From Parapusillimonas granuli (GTDB lineage: Bacteria; Pseudomonadota; Gammaproteobacteria; Burkholderiales; Burkholderiaceae_B), in assembly GCF_013416525.1 (NCBI RefSeq), contig NZ_JACCEM010000006.1, positions 273,037 to 337,036 on the forward strand: a DNA stretch of 64,000 bases. Direction: 5' to 3'. Below the pieces are notes generated by a model. The model was not told the DNA's origin. It did no database searches and saw only the letters and a list, made by a program, of their open reading frames with translations. How positions within the stretch are numbered: the stretch's first letter is position 1; every line of letters begins with the position of its first letter. This document shows, one piece after another, positions 48,939 to 60,076 of this stretch. The position numbers and the translations under genes are program-made.

Positions 48939-49493
48939 ATGAACAAGGCTTTCGTCAAAGAATCGGACCAGGACGACGACGAGGACCTCGGCCCGGAAGC
49001 GGTAAGGCTGCCGTCAGGCACCAAGAACTACATGACGGTCGAAGGCTACCAGCGTCTGCGCGCCGAACTCGCCCACCTCATGAACGAAGAACGGCCCGCG
49101 GTCGTGCAGGTGGTGTCCTGGGCCGCCTCGAACGGCGACCGTTCCGAAAACGGCGACTATCTCTATGGCAAAAAGCGTTTGCGCGAAATCGACCGGCGCA
49201 TGCGCTTCCTGACCAAGCGCCTGGAAATCGCCGAAGTCGTCGACCCGGCCCAGCAGCCCAACAAGGACCAGGTCTTCTTTGGCGCCACCGTCGTGTATTC
49301 CGACAAGCACGGCGAAGAATTCCGGGTCACCATCGTGGGCGTCGACGAAGCCGAACCCCTGCAAGGCCGAATCAGCTGGATCTCCCCGGTCGCCCGCGCC
49401 CTGCTCAAGGCCCGCGAGGGCGACACCGTCACCCTGCGCACCCCGGCGGGCGTCGATGAGCTGGACATACTGGAAGTGATCTACCCGGAGTAA
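48939..49493 (+). CDS. greB: Transcription elongation factor GreB
   Basis: 184 aa. Gre factors rescue backtracked RNA polymerase by stimulating transcript cleavage. The N-terminal coiled coil has the acidic tip SENGDY (from [31 protein letters not shown]), and the C-terminal FKBP-like domain has the family ending [22 protein letters not shown]. The YLYGKKRL spelling separates GreB from GreA. An extra acidic N-terminal stretch ([13 protein letters not shown]) precedes the coiled coil. Confidence 0.95.
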   Translation: MNKAFVKESDQDDDEDLGPEAVRLPSGTKNYMTVEGYQRLRAELAHLMNEERPAVVQVVSWAASNGDRSENGDYLYGKKRLREIDRRMRFLTKRLEIAEVVDPAQQPNKDQVFFGATVVYSDKHGEEFRVTIVGVDEAEPLQGRISWISPVARALLKAREGDTVTLRTPAGVDELDILEVIYPE

Positions 49494-49587
49494 AGGCCGA
49501 AGGGCCAAGCGCTGCGCGGGGCCTGGCCCCCGCGGGCCGACCCGTAGGCTAAAATACCCATTTCCCTCCTTTTCGCCCGCCATCGTC

Positions 49588-52500
49588 GTGAATTCCGTCC
49601 AGTATTTCCCAGGTTCCCCGGTCCTGTCCTCCTTCCGCCGCGAACGCCTCCTCAAGCGATTCGCCGACCTCGGCCTGCCCGTCGCCGACATCCACGGCCG
49701 CTTCGAGCACTACGTCTGGATCGAAGGTTCGCTCGGCGCCCAAGAACAAGATCGCCTGGCCCAGTTGCTGGATTACGGCACCCTGGAAGAACACGGCAAA
49801 GAAACCAAAAACCCGCTGGTCCTGCGCGTGGTGCCCCGCTTCGGCACCGTGTCGCCCTGGGCCAGCAAAGCGACCGACATCGCGCACAACTGCGGCCTGC
49901 CCGCCGTGCGGCGCATCGAGCGCGGCATCCGCTACGCCATCACGCCGACACGCGGCCTGCTGGGCAGCAAAACCGTCGATGCCGGCCAGCTGGCCGCCAT
50001 CGCCGCCTGCCTGCACGACCGCATGACCGAATCCGTGGTCGACGCCGGCTTCGACGGCCAGGCGCTGTTCGCCACGCTGCCCGGCAAGCCCATACAGACG
50101 GTCGACGTGATCGGGCAGGGCGCCCGGGCCTTGGCCGATGCCAACCGCAGCCTGGGCCTGGCCTTGTCCGACGACGAAATCGAATACCTCGAAGCCGCCT
50201 TCAAGCAACTGGGCCGCAATCCCACCGACGTCGAATTGATGATGTTCGCCCAGGCCAACAGCGAACACTGCCGGCACAAGATCTTCAACGCCCAATGGGT
50301 GATCGACGGCCGGCCGCAGCCCCATACCCTGTTCGGCATGATCCGCGCCACCCATGCCGCCCAGCCCGAAGGCACGGTCGTGGCCTACTCGGACAACGCC
50401 GCCATCATGGCGGGCGGGCCGGCGACGCTGTTCCATGCGGGCGATCCCGCGGCGCAGGGGCGCTACGGCCATTACCCGGCCACCGTCCACACGCTGATGA
50501 AGGTGGAAACCCACAACCATCCCACCGCCATCGCACCCTTTCCAGGAGCGGCGACGGGCGCCGGCGGTGAGATCCGCGACGAAGGCGCCACCGGCAGGGG
50601 GTCCAAGCCCAAGGCCGGCCTGACCGGCTTCACCGTATCCAACCTGCGCTTCGCCGACGCCCCGGAGCCCTGGGAAGCCGACGCGCACGGCGCGCCGGAC
50701 CGCATCGCCAGCCCGCTGGACATCATGATCGAAGGCCCCATCGGCGGCGCCGCCTTCAACAACGAGTTCGGGCGGCCCAACCTGCTGGGTTATTTCCGCA
50801 CGTACGAACAAAGCTCGGGCGGCGTGCGCTGGGGCTACCACAAGCCCATCATGATCGCGGGCGGCCTGGGCTACATCGACGAACTGCTGACGCACAAGGA
50901 CCCCATTCCCCCCGGCGCCTTGCTGATCCAGCTGGGCGGCCCGGGCATGCGCATCGGCATGGGCGGCGGGGCGGCATCGAGCATGGGCGTCGGCGCCAAC
51001 ACCGCCGAGCTCGACTTCGATTCCGTCCAGCGCGGCAACCCGGAGCTCGAGCGCCGCGCGCAGGAAGTCATCGACCGCTGCTGGCAGCAGGGCAGCGGCA
51101 ACCCCATCATTGCGATTCACGACGTGGGCGCGGGCGGCCTGTCCAATGCCTTCCCCGAACTGGTCAACGATGCGGGGCGGGGCGCGCTGTTCGAGCTGCA
51201 GCAAGTGCACCTGGAAGAATCCGGCTTGTCCGCCGCCGAGATCTGGAGCAATGAGTCGCAGGAGCGCTACGTCCTGGCGATACTGCCCGAAGACCTGGGC
51301 CGCTTCGACGCCATCGCGCGCCGCGAGCGCTGCCCGTACGCCGTCGTGGGCGTCGCCACCGAGGACCGCCGGCTGCGCGTCACCTTCGGCGAAGGCCTGC
51401 CCGGCATTTCCGAAACCCTGCACCCGCAGCCCGAGGGCGAGCCTCGTCCGGTCGATGTGCCCATCGACGTGATCCTGGGCAAGCCGCCCCGCATGACGCG
51501 CGACGTACAGCGGCTTCAGAACACGCACGCCGAACTGGATCTGGTCGGCATCGACCTGTGCGAGGCCATCGAGCGCGTCCTGCGCCATCCCACGGTCGCC
51601 AGCAAGAATTTCCTGATCACCATCGGCGACCGCACGGTGGGCGGGCTGTGCAGCCGCGATCAAATGGTCGGGCCCTGGCAAGTGCCGGTGGCCGATTGCG
51701 CGGTGACCCTGGCCGATTTCGAAAGCGTGCGCGGCGAAGCGATGTCCATGGGCGAACGCACGCCCATCGCCGTCATCGACGCGCCGGCTTCAGGGCGCAT
51801 GGCGGTCGCGGAAGCCCTGACCAACCTGGTCGCCGGCGATGTGCGTTCGCTGAAAGACATCAAGCTCTCCGCCAACTGGATGGCCGCCTGCGGCGTGGAG
51901 GGGCAGGACGCCGCCCTGTACGATACGGTGGCCGCGGTCAGCGAGTGGTGCCGGCAGCTTCAGCTTTCCATCCCCGTGGGCAAGGATTCCCTGTCCATGC
52001 GCACGAGCTGGGACCACGACGGCGAGGCCCGCCAGGTCATCGCGCCGGTGTCTCTCATCGTGACGGCCTTCGCGCCGGTGACCGACGTCCGGGCCACCCT
52101 GACCCCGCAGCTGCGCACCGATGCCGGCGACACCGCGCTCATCCTCATCGACCTCGGTTTCGGCCGGCACAGGCTGGGGGCGTCGGTCCTGGCTCAGGCC
52201 TTCAATCAGGTCGGCCAGGCCGTGCCCGACATCGACGACGCCGACGCCCTGAAGGCCTTCTTCTCGGTCATCCGCCGGCTGGCCGGCGAAGGCCTGATCC
52301 TGGCCTACCACGATCGCTCCGACGGCGGGCTGCTGGCCACCGTCTGCGAGATGGCGTTCGCCGGGCATGTGGGCGTGTCGATCAACCTGGACATGCTGAC
52401 CATAGATCCCGTTGCGGCCGACTGGGGCGACTACAAGATCCGTCCCGAGCAGATCTCCGTCCAGCGCGATGAAATCACGCTCAAGGCCTTGTTCGCCGAA

Positions 52501-53643
52501 GAGGCCGGCGCGGTCATCCAGGTGCCGCTGGCGCAGCGCGACCGCGTCATGCAGGCCTTGCGGGCGGTCGGCCTGTCGGCGCATTCCCACGTCATGGGCA
52601 GCTTGAACACGCTGGACGAAATCCAGATCTACCGCGACGGAAAATGCATCTACCACAAGCCGCGCGCCGAACTCGGCCGGCAGTGGGCCGAGGTCAGCCG
52701 CCGCATCATGGCGCTGCGCGACAATCCCGACAGCGCGCAGGCCGAATTCGACGTCTGGAACGACGCGTCCGATCCCGGCCTTGCGCCCTTGGTGGCATTC
52801 GATCCGCAAGAAGACGTCGCCGCCCCCTTCATCGCCGCCGGCAAGCGGCCCAAGGTCGCTATCCTGCGCGAGCAGGGCTGCAACAGCCAGGTGGAAATGG
52901 CCTGGGCGTTCGACAAGTCCGGCTTCGAGGCCCTGGACGTCCACATGACGGACCTGCTGTCCGGGCGCGTTAGCCTGGAAGGCGTGCAGGGCCTGGTCGC
53001 CGTGGGCGGATTCAGCTATGGCGACGTCCTGGGCGCGGGCGAAGGCTGGGCGCGCACCATACGCTTCAACGACAGGCTGTCCGATCAGTTCGCCGCCTAT
53101 TTCGCGCGTTCCGACACCTTCGCGCTGGGCATCTGCAACGGCTGCCAGATGATGGCGGCATTGGCGCGCATGATTCCGGGAGCGGATCACTGGCCGCGCT
53201 TCACCCGCAACCTGTCCGAAAAATACGAGGCCAGGCTGTCCCTGGTCGAAGTGCCCGATTCGCCGTCCATCTTCCTGCAAGGCATGGCCGGCGCGCGCAT
53301 CCCCATCGCGGTGGCGCATGGCGAGGGTTATGCCAATTTCGCCGCGCAGGGGGATCCCTCCAAGGTGGACGGCGCCTTGTATTTCGTCGACAACCACGGT
53401 GCGCGCACCGAGCGCTATCCGTACAACCCCAACGGCAGCCCGCAAGGCCTGGCGGGCGTCACCACGCCCGACGGCCGCTTCACCGTGCTGATGCCGCATC
53501 CCGAGCGCGTGACGCGCAATGTGATGATGTCGTGGGCGCCTGAAAAATGGGGCGTGCAGGACAGCGGCGGCGGGTCGGCCGCGCATGGCGGCTTCAGCCC
53601 CTGGATGCGCATGTTCCGCAACGCCAGGGTGTGGCTGGGCTGA
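49588..53643 (+). CDS. purL: Phosphoribosylformylglycinamidine synthase
   Basis: 1351 aa from GTG 49588, similar to the large single-chain PurL of Proteobacteria (about 1300 aa). It converts FGAR, glutamine and ATP to FGAM in purine synthesis. Order: N-terminal PurS-like domain, linker (about 170-220), two AIRS-type ATP-binding domains ([28 protein letters not shown]) and the C-terminal class I glutaminase with nucleophile C1183 in [12 protein letters not shown] and a His-x-Glu near [10 protein letters not shown]. It is preceded by greB and followed by guaB, both in the same direction. Confidence 0.97.
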   Translation: MNSVQYFPGSPVLSSFRRERLLKRFADLGLPVADIHGRFEHYVWIEGSLGAQEQDRLAQLLDYGTLEEHGKETKNPLVLRVVPRFGTVSPWASKATDIAHNCGLPAVRRIERGIRYAITPTRGLLGSKTVDAGQLAAIAACLHDRMTESVVDAGFDGQALFATLPGKPIQTVDVIGQGARALADANRSLGLALSDDEIEYLEAAFKQLGRNPTDVELMMFAQANSEHCRHKIFNAQWVIDGRPQPHTLFGMIRATHAAQPEGTVVAYSDNAAIMAGGPATLFHAGDPAAQGRYGHYPATVHTLMKVETHNHPTAIAPFPGAATGAGGEIRDEGATGRGSKPKAGLTGFTVSNLRFADAPEPWEADAHGAPDRIASPLDIMIEGPIGGAAFNNEFGRPNLLGYFRTYEQSSGGVRWGYHKPIMIAGGLGYIDELLTHKDPIPPGALLIQLGGPGMRIGMGGGAASSMGVGANTAELDFDSVQRGNPELERRAQEVIDRCWQQGSGNPIIAIHDVGAGGLSNAFPELVNDAGRGALFELQQVHLEESGLSAAEIWSNESQERYVLAILPEDLGRFDAIARRERCPYAVVGVATEDRRLRVTFGEGLPGISETLHPQPEGEPRPVDVPIDVILGKPPRMTRDVQRLQNTHAELDLVGIDLCEAIERVLRHPTVASKNFLITIGDRTVGGLCSRDQMVGPWQVPVADCAVTLADFESVRGEAMSMGERTPIAVIDAPASGRMAVAEALTNLVAGDVRSLKDIKLSANWMAACGVEGQDAALYDTVAAVSEWCRQLQLSIPVGKDSLSMRTSWDHDGEARQVIAPVSLIVTAFAPVTDVRATLTPQLRTDAGDTALILIDLGFGRHRLGASVLAQAFNQVGQAVPDIDDADALKAFFSVIRRLAGEGLILAYHDRSDGGLLATVCEMAFAGHVGVSINLDMLTIDPVAADWGDYKIRPEQISVQRDEITLKALFAEEAGAVIQVPLAQRDRVMQALRAVGLSAHSHVMGSLNTLDEIQIYRDGKCIYHKPRAELGRQWAEVSRRIMALRDNPDSAQAEFDVWNDASDPGLAPLVAFDPQEDVAAPFIAAGKRPKVAILREQGCNSQVEMAWAFDKSGFEALDVHMTDLLSGRVSLEGVQGLVAVGGFSYGDVLGAGEGWARTIRFNDRLSDQFAAYFARSDTFALGICNGCQMMAALARMIPGADHWPRFTRNLSEKYEARLSLVEVPDSPSIFLQGMAGARIPIAVAHGEGYANFAAQGDPSKVDGALYFVDNHGARTERYPYNPNGSPQGLAGVTTPDGRFTVLMPHPERVTRNVMMSWAPEKWGVQDSGGGSAAHGGFSPWMRMFRNARVWLG

Positions 53644-53720
53644 TCGCGGCGCGAAGGAGACGCAAGGGCTAGGTAAAAACCCTGTCTTGAGCTTATAATT
53701 CCGCTTTGCACGGAGCTTAG

Positions 53721-55184
<1,464 letters not shown>

Positions 55185-56348
55185 TCACCGCCCCGCCGGC
55201 CGCCACAGCAAAGCGCTGCCCGCCAGCAGCGCCGTCGCGGCCAGCGCCAGGCTGCTCTCCAGGCTCAGGCCCAGCCAGGCGTTGCCCAGGCTGAACACCG
55301 CCGGGCCGGCCAGCTGCCCCAGCGCAAAAGCCGCCGTCAGCGCGGCGATCAGCTTTTGCGCATGGCGGCCGCCCACCGCATGGGCCTCCTGCAAGCCCAG
55401 CAGCGTCACCACCATGAAAGTACCGCCCACGCACAGCGCGGCAAGGGCGATGGAAGCGATGCCCGGCCGGAGCACGGGCAGCAGCACGCCCACGGCCATG
55501 ATGAACTGGGCCAAGGCCCACAGCCGCCGGCGCGGCAGCACGGCGAGCAGCCGCGCCGTCAGCAGGGTGGAGACGGCGGCGGCCAGGCCGAACAGCGGCC
55601 ATGCCAGCCCGAATACGGCCGGATCGTCGATCAGCTGCTTGGCCTGCGCCGGCAGGAAGGTGGCGGGCAGGATGTAGCCGAAACCGAAGAGCCCGTAGGC
55701 GCCTATGATGGTGGCGTGCCGGCGCCCGGCGCCCGGCGCCTGGCCGTCGGGCGCATGCGCGGCCGCGGCTTGCGCGGCCGGCTGGGAAGAAGCGCCCCAC
55801 AGCGGGCGCGTGCCCAGCATGCCCGCCAGGGCAAGGACGCCCATGATCAGCCAGGTGGCCGACGAACCCGCCATGGCGATGTCCAGCATCATGCACAGCA
55901 GCCCCACCAGCGCGATGCTGGCGCCGACGCCGGTGAACACCAGGCCGCTCAGCCGGCCCTGGCCCAGAGCCGCGAGCCGGGCCATGCACAGCGTCGCCGT
56001 GCTGACCAGGGCCCAGGCGCTGGCCAGGCCGGCCAGGCAACGCAGCGCCAGCCACACCGGCCACGCGGTGGTCCAGCCCATCAGCAGCGTGGTGGCGGCC
56101 ACCAGCGCCAGCGCCGCAACGAGCTGCGCGGGGGCTTTCCAGGGCAGGGCGGCGCTCGTCAGCGCGCCGGCCAAGTAGCCCAGATAATTGGCGCTGGCCA
56201 GCCACCCGGCCAGGACCAGGTCCAGGCCGAAGTCCCGCTGCATCATGGGCAGGATGGGCGTGAAGGCGAAACGGCCTATGCCCATGGCGACCGACAAGGC
56301 GATAAAGCCCGCAAGACAAAGCTGCGCGGCGGACACGTGGCGAGACAT
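55185..56348 (-). CDS. MFS transporter (YbfB/YjiJ family)
   Basis: 387 aa from ATG 56348, with GAGGAG 6 nt upstream. About twelve hydrophobic helices start with MGIGRFAFTPILPMMQRDFGLDLVLAGWLASANYLGYLAGAL, the opening of YbfB/YjiJ-type transporters. Substrate unknown. Its stop codon directly abuts the guaB stop (convergent, no gap), and its promoter faces guaA. It splits the usual guaB-guaA pair, so guaA needs its own promoter in the 108 bp between 56349 and 56456. Confidence 0.9.
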   Translation of the reverse strand: MSRHVSAAQLCLAGFIALSVAMGIGRFAFTPILPMMQRDFGLDLVLAGWLASANYLGYLAGALTSAALPWKAPAQLVAALALVAATTLLMGWTTAWPVWLALRCLAGLASAWALVSTATLCMARLAALGQGRLSGLVFTGVGASIALVGLLCMMLDIAMAGSSATWLIMGVLALAGMLGTRPLWGASSQPAAQAAAAHAPDGQAPGAGRRHATIIGAYGLFGFGYILPATFLPAQAKQLIDDPAVFGLAWPLFGLAAAVSTLLTARLLAVLPRRRLWALAQFIMAVGVLLPVLRPGIASIALAALCVGGTFMVVTLLGLQEAHAVGGRHAQKLIAALTAAFALGQLAGPAVFSLGNAWLGLSLESSLALAATALLAGSALLWRPAGR

Positions 56349-56456
56349 CAAGGCTCCTCATCGAGCAAAAAAAGGACGGGCGAAGGCGCCGGGCGCCAGC
56401 GAAAACGGCGCCGATACGGTACATTAACGCCTTGATTTTCTATTTCTTCCTCAGCC

Positions 56457-58043
56457 ATGCATCAGCGTATCCTCATCCTCGACTACGGCTCACAAGTGAC
56501 CCAATTGATTGCCCGCCGCGTCCGCGACGCGGGCGTGTATTGCGAGATACATCCCGGCGACGTCGACGATGCCTTCATCGAAGCGCAGCAGGGCTTGAAG
56601 GGAATCATACTCTCCGGCAGCCATGCCTCGGCCTATGAAGAGGGCGCGCTGCAAGTCCCCGCCAAGGTTTTCCAGGCCGGCGTGCCCGTGCTCGGCATCT
56701 GCTACGGCATGCAATCCATGGCGGCGCAGCTGGGCGGCAAGGTGGAATGGTCCGACCAGCGCGAATTCGGCTATGCCGAAGTCCGCGCCCACGGCCACAC
56801 GCGCCTGCTGGACGGCCTGCAGGATTTCTCCACTCCCGAAGGGCATGGCATGCTCAAGGTCTGGATGAGCCACGGCGACAAGGTCACCGCGCTGCCCCCC
56901 GGCTTCAAGCTGATGGCCTCCACGCCTTCCTGCCCCATCGCGGGCATGGCCGACGAAGACAGGGGCTTCTACGGCCTGCAATTCCACCCCGAAGTCACGC
57001 ACACGGCCCAGGGCGAAGCCATCATCGCCCGCTTCGTGACCGAAATCTGCGGCTGCGCGCGCGACTGGAACATGCCCGACTACGTGGAAGAAGCCGTTGC
57101 GCGCATCCGCGAGCAGGTCGGCGGCGATGAAGTCATCCTGGGCCTGTCCGGCGGCGTGGATTCGTCCGTCGCCGCCGCGCTGATACACAAGGCCATCGGC
57201 GACCAGCTCACTTGCGTGTTCGTCGACCACGGCCTGCTGCGCCTGAACGAAGCCAAGCAGGTCATGGCCACCTTCGCCGACCACTTCGGCATCCGGGTGA
57301 TCCACGTCGACGCCACCGAAACCTTCATGGGCAAGCTGGCGGGCGTGTCCGACCCCGAAGCCAAGCGCAAGATCATCGGCAAGGAATTCGTCGAAGTCTT
57401 CCAGGCGGAAGCCGGCAAGCTCAAGAACGCGCGCTGGCTGGCCCAGGGCACCATCTACCCCGACGTCATCGAATCCGCCGCCTCGAAGACCGGCAAGGCC
57501 GTCGCCATCAAGTCGCACCACAACGTCGGCGGCCTGCCCGACGACATGAACCTGAAGCTGCTCGAGCCCCTGCGCGAACTGTTCAAGGACGAAGTGCGCA
57601 AGCTGGGTGTCGCCCTGGGCCTGCCGCCCAACATGGTCTACCGCCACCCGTTCCCGGGGCCCGGCCTGGGCGTGCGCATCCTTGGAGAAGTCAAGCAGGA
57701 ATACGCCGACCTCCTGCGCCGCGCCGACGCGATTTTCATCGAAGAACTCCGCAACACCATCGACCACAACAGCGGCAAGAACTGGTACGACCTGACCTCC
57801 CAAGCCTTCGCGGTGTTCCTGCCCGTGAAGTCGGTGGGCGTGATGGGCGACGGCCGCACCTACGACTACGTCGTGGCGCTGCGCGCCGTGCAGACCTCGG
57901 ACTTCATGACCGCCGACTGGGCGGAACTGCCGTATGCCTTGCTGAAGAAGGTGTCGTCGCGCATCATCAATGAAGTGCGGGGGATCAATCGCGTGACGTA
58001 TGACGTGTCGAGCAAGCCGCCGGCGACGATTGAGTGGGAATGA
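56457..58043 (+). CDS. guaA: GMP synthase (glutamine-hydrolysing)
   Basis: 528 aa. It aminates XMP to GMP. N-terminal class I glutaminase with nucleophile C82 in GICYGMQSM and a later [11 protein letters not shown], then the ATP pyrophosphatase domain with the PP-loop [13 protein letters not shown], and the dimerisation C-terminus ([16 protein letters not shown], ..TIEWE). The last codons (ATT GAG TGG GAA TGA) are the known target of a group of tyrosine integrases; an integrase gene begins 309 bp later and the reading frame is intact. Confidence 0.97.
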   Translation: MHQRILILDYGSQVTQLIARRVRDAGVYCEIHPGDVDDAFIEAQQGLKGIILSGSHASAYEEGALQVPAKVFQAGVPVLGICYGMQSMAAQLGGKVEWSDQREFGYAEVRAHGHTRLLDGLQDFSTPEGHGMLKVWMSHGDKVTALPPGFKLMASTPSCPIAGMADEDRGFYGLQFHPEVTHTAQGEAIIARFVTEICGCARDWNMPDYVEEAVARIREQVGGDEVILGLSGGVDSSVAAALIHKAIGDQLTCVFVDHGLLRLNEAKQVMATFADHFGIRVIHVDATETFMGKLAGVSDPEAKRKIIGKEFVEVFQAEAGKLKNARWLAQGTIYPDVIESAASKTGKAVAIKSHHNVGGLPDDMNLKLLEPLRELFKDEVRKLGVALGLPPNMVYRHPFPGPGLGVRILGEVKQEYADLLRRADAIFIEELRNTIDHNSGKNWYDLTSQAFAVFLPVKSVGVMGDGRTYDYVVALRAVQTSDFMTADWAELPYALLKKVSSRIINEVRGINRVTYDVSSKPPATIEWE

Positions 58044-58050
58044 TCCCACG
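58031..58050 (+). other. Putative left attachment site (attL) at guaA 3' end
   Basis: The guaA end contains GTGGGA-ATGA-TCCCAC (58034-58049), a short inverted repeat overlapping the stop codon. Islands that use guaA insert at this end and restore the last codons. The crossover base cannot be fixed without the right-end copy, which should repeat part of this sequence beyond 64000. Confidence 0.5.
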
Positions 58051-58090
58051 TTTGGCACAGACTGGCACCAAAGAGCATTAAAACACCCAT

Positions 58091-58116
58091 AAGCCCGCGT
58101 AATTGCGGGCTTTTTT
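58091..58116 (+). terminator. Intrinsic terminator after guaA
   Basis: AAGCCCGC - GTAATT - GCGGGCTT followed by TTTT forms an 8-bp GC-rich stem with a 6-nt loop and a T-run, 47 nt after the guaA stop. It would end guaA transcription before the integrase. It may belong to the element or be the original host terminator, depending on where attL lies. Confidence 0.88.
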
Positions 58117-58174
58117 CGTTCTTGGTGTAGCACTGTCTGGCAAATTTTCGCATCGCCAAGCACCCCGTTTCTAT

Positions 58175-58333
58175 GGCATGGTAGATGGTACGATTTGAAC
58201 CTGATGCCATGTTCGGCACTCGATACCATGCCGCCTCTGATAGGGTGTTCATGGTATTGAATTTAGGTAACACATTGTTCTTAAAGAGGTTTTTTGAGAA
58301 TTTGTGGGGCTTTTTGAGCATGGTATTTTTGAG
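58175..58333. repeat. Short repeats before the integrase (candidate arm-type sites)
   Basis: CATGGTA occurs at 58177-58183, 58250-58256 and 58319-58325, and inverted (TACCATG) at 58224-58230; the first and inverted copies extend to GGCATGGTA / TACCATGCC. TTTTTGAG occurs at 58292-58299, 58311-58318 and 58326-58333. Clustered direct and inverted copies between attL and an integrase gene are what arm-binding or Xis sites look like, but binding is inferred only. Apart from these and the terminator I see no gene in 58044-58351. Confidence 0.45.
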
Positions 58334-58351
58334 AGGAAACCTAACCCGACC

Positions 58352-59560
58352 ATGCTGACTGATACCAAGCTGCGCAACCTCAAGCCAAAGGACAAGCTCT
58401 ACAAAGTGAATGACCGTGACGGCCTCTACGTGGCCATCACGCCAGCGGGTTCGATTTCATTCCGCTACAACTACTCGATCCACGGCAGGCAGGAGACCAT
58501 CACCTTCGGCCGCTACGGTGTCGGAGGGATCACGCTAGCGGAAGCCCGCGAACGGCTGGGCGAAGCCAAGAAGATGATCGTCGCAGGGAAATCTCCAGCC
58601 AAGGAGAAGGCGCGGGACAAAGCACGCGTCAAGGATGCCGAGACATTCGGCGCGTGGGCCGAGAAGTGGCTGCGCGGCTATCAGATGGCAGAAAAGACTC
58701 GCGATATGCGTCGAGCTACGTTCGAGCGCGAGCTTAAGCCGAAGTTCGGCAACCAGAAGCTGACAGAAATCACCCATGAGGATTTACGGGCGCTGACTGA
58801 TGCGATTGTGGAGCGCGGGGCACCGGCAACGGCCGTGCTTTGCCGCGAAATTGTGATGCAGGTCTTCCGTTGGGCTATAGAACGCGGCCAGAAGGTTGAG
58901 AACCCGGCCGATCTGGTGCGCCCGTCGACTATTGCAAAGTTTGAGCCGCGAGATCGAGCACTTACGCCCGATGAAATCGGCTTGATGTACCAGTACATGG
59001 AGCGCATTGGCACCACACCTTCGATCCGCGCGGCCGCCAAGTTGCTGTTGCTGACGATGGTACGCAAAAGCGAACTGACCAACGCAACGTGGAGCGAAAT
59101 CAATTTCACCGAAGCGCTCTGGACAATCCCCAAGGAGCGGATGAAGCGCCGCAATCCCCATTTGGTGTTCCTATCTAGGCAGGCGCTCGACATTTTCATA
59201 GCTCTAAAAACCTTCGCGGGCGGCTCGGAGTACGTGCTGCCATCGCGCTATGACTCGGACTTGCCGATGAGCAGCGCCACGCTCAATCAGGTGCTCACGC
59301 TGACCTATCGTCTGGCCCAGAAGGAAGGGCAGTCGCTTGGCAAGTTCGGACCGCACGACTTGCGGCGTACAGCCAGCACGCTGCTGCATGAGGCGGGCTA
59401 TAACACCGACTGGATCGAGAAGTGCCTTGCGCACGAACAGAAGGGCGTTCGAGCCGTCTACAACAAGGCCGAGTACCGCGTTCAGCGCCGGGCAATGCTA
59501 CAGGATTGGGCGGACATGATTGACGAGTGGACAATTAGGAAGCCCCGCCTCAAGGACTGA
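58352..59560 (+). CDS. int: Tyrosine recombinase/integrase (P4-type)
   Basis: 402 aa from ATG 58352 (MLTDTKLRNLKPKDKLY). An N-terminal DUF4102-like arm-binding domain (about 1-95), a core-binding domain (about 97-185) and the catalytic domain follow. Catalytic residues: R238 in TMVRKSEL, H335 and R338 in GPHDLRRT, H361 in LAHEQ and the nucleophile Y370 in VRAVYNKAEY. It integrates and excises the island, most likely at the guaA end. The SD is weak (GAGAGGAAA lies about 14 nt upstream). A good terminator follows the stop. Confidence 0.95.
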   Translation: MLTDTKLRNLKPKDKLYKVNDRDGLYVAITPAGSISFRYNYSIHGRQETITFGRYGVGGITLAEARERLGEAKKMIVAGKSPAKEKARDKARVKDAETFGAWAEKWLRGYQMAEKTRDMRRATFERELKPKFGNQKLTEITHEDLRALTDAIVERGAPATAVLCREIVMQVFRWAIERGQKVENPADLVRPSTIAKFEPRDRALTPDEIGLMYQYMERIGTTPSIRAAAKLLLLTMVRKSELTNATWSEINFTEALWTIPKERMKRRNPHLVFLSRQALDIFIALKTFAGGSEYVLPSRYDSDLPMSSATLNQVLTLTYRLAQKEGQSLGKFGPHDLRRTASTLLHEAGYNTDWIEKCLAHEQKGVRAVYNKAEYRVQRRAMLQDWADMIDEWTIRKPRLKD

Positions 59561-59595
59561 TTCGGAGTCTTGAGACCTGCATTTTGTAGCGAAAT

Positions 59596-59619
59596 GCCCA
59601 CTTCGGTGGGCTTTTTTTT
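59596..59619 (+). terminator. Intrinsic terminator after integrase
   Basis: GCCCAC - TTCG - GTGGGC followed by eight T residues. The stable TTCG tetraloop and T-run make this a textbook Rho-independent terminator 35 nt after the integrase stop. It separates int from the replication module. Confidence 0.93.
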
Positions 59620-59810
59620 GTCCGTAAAACGTATTCCAGATGGACAGCAATTTTCGCTATCTGCGTCAAATAAAGTGCCAAGAAAAACAAAGAATTGCGA
59701 AGGTTTCTATTTTGAAAGGCGGACATTTTACGGATGATATGTAATTGATTTTATTGAGAAAAATTGCTCCATGCTGCTGGAAATCACCGGCATTGTGGGG
59801 CAATAATTAA

Positions 59811-59835
59811 ACCTCGGACGATGACAAAACGAGGT
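59811..59835. promoter_or_regulatory. Inverted repeat covering the AlpA-like gene's ribosome site
   Basis: ACCTCG (59811-59816) and CGAGGT (59830-59835) are perfect complements with 13 nt between. The right arm contains GAGGT, the SD of the GTG start at 59843, so folding could hide it. It could equally be an operator for the AlpA-like protein. The rest of 59620-59810 is AT-rich, holds a distant 9-bp inverted pair (TCCGTAAAA 59621 / TTTTACGGA 59726) and no gene I can support. Confidence 0.4.
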
Positions 59836-59842
59836 ATTCGGT

Positions 59843-60073
59843 GTGGAAAAAGAATTAAGGAGAGTCAGTAAAGTTCTCATCAGCAAAAAGCAACTTCTGG
59901 AGATGATTCCGCTGTGCGAGCGCACGATCTACAACTTTGAAAAGCAGGGGAAATTCCCTCAACGCATTGCACTCAGTAGCCGCAAGGTCGTGTGGGATTT
60001 GGCTGAGGTTGAGGCATGGATTGATGCGTGCAAACATTCCAGCCCGGCCCCTCGCCCCGGAATGGGGGCCTGA
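59843..60073 (+). CDS. AlpA-like helix-turn-helix regulator / excisionase
   Basis: 76 aa, GTG start with GAGGT 7 nt upstream. The sequence KVLISKKQLLEMIPLCERTIYNFEKQGKFPQRIALSSRKVVWDLAEVEAWI follows the AlpA/MerR-like DNA-binding pattern: recognition of a W-rich wing and the FPxx..L..R.V.W...EV..W spelling are diagnostic. Such proteins regulate integrase genes or act as excisionases. It sits between int and repA with 3 nt to the repA start, so it may also control replication gene expression, as small repressors do in IncQ plasmids. Confidence 0.85.
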   Translation: MEKELRRVSKVLISKKQLLEMIPLCERTIYNFEKQGKFPQRIALSSRKVVWDLAEVEAWIDACKHSSPAPRPGMGA

Positions 60074-60076
60074 ATT

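Noticed and set aside
49500..49545. Terminator between greB and purL
   Set aside because: A GC-rich hairpin exists (GCGGGG..CCCCGC) but no T-run follows and both genes read in the same direction.
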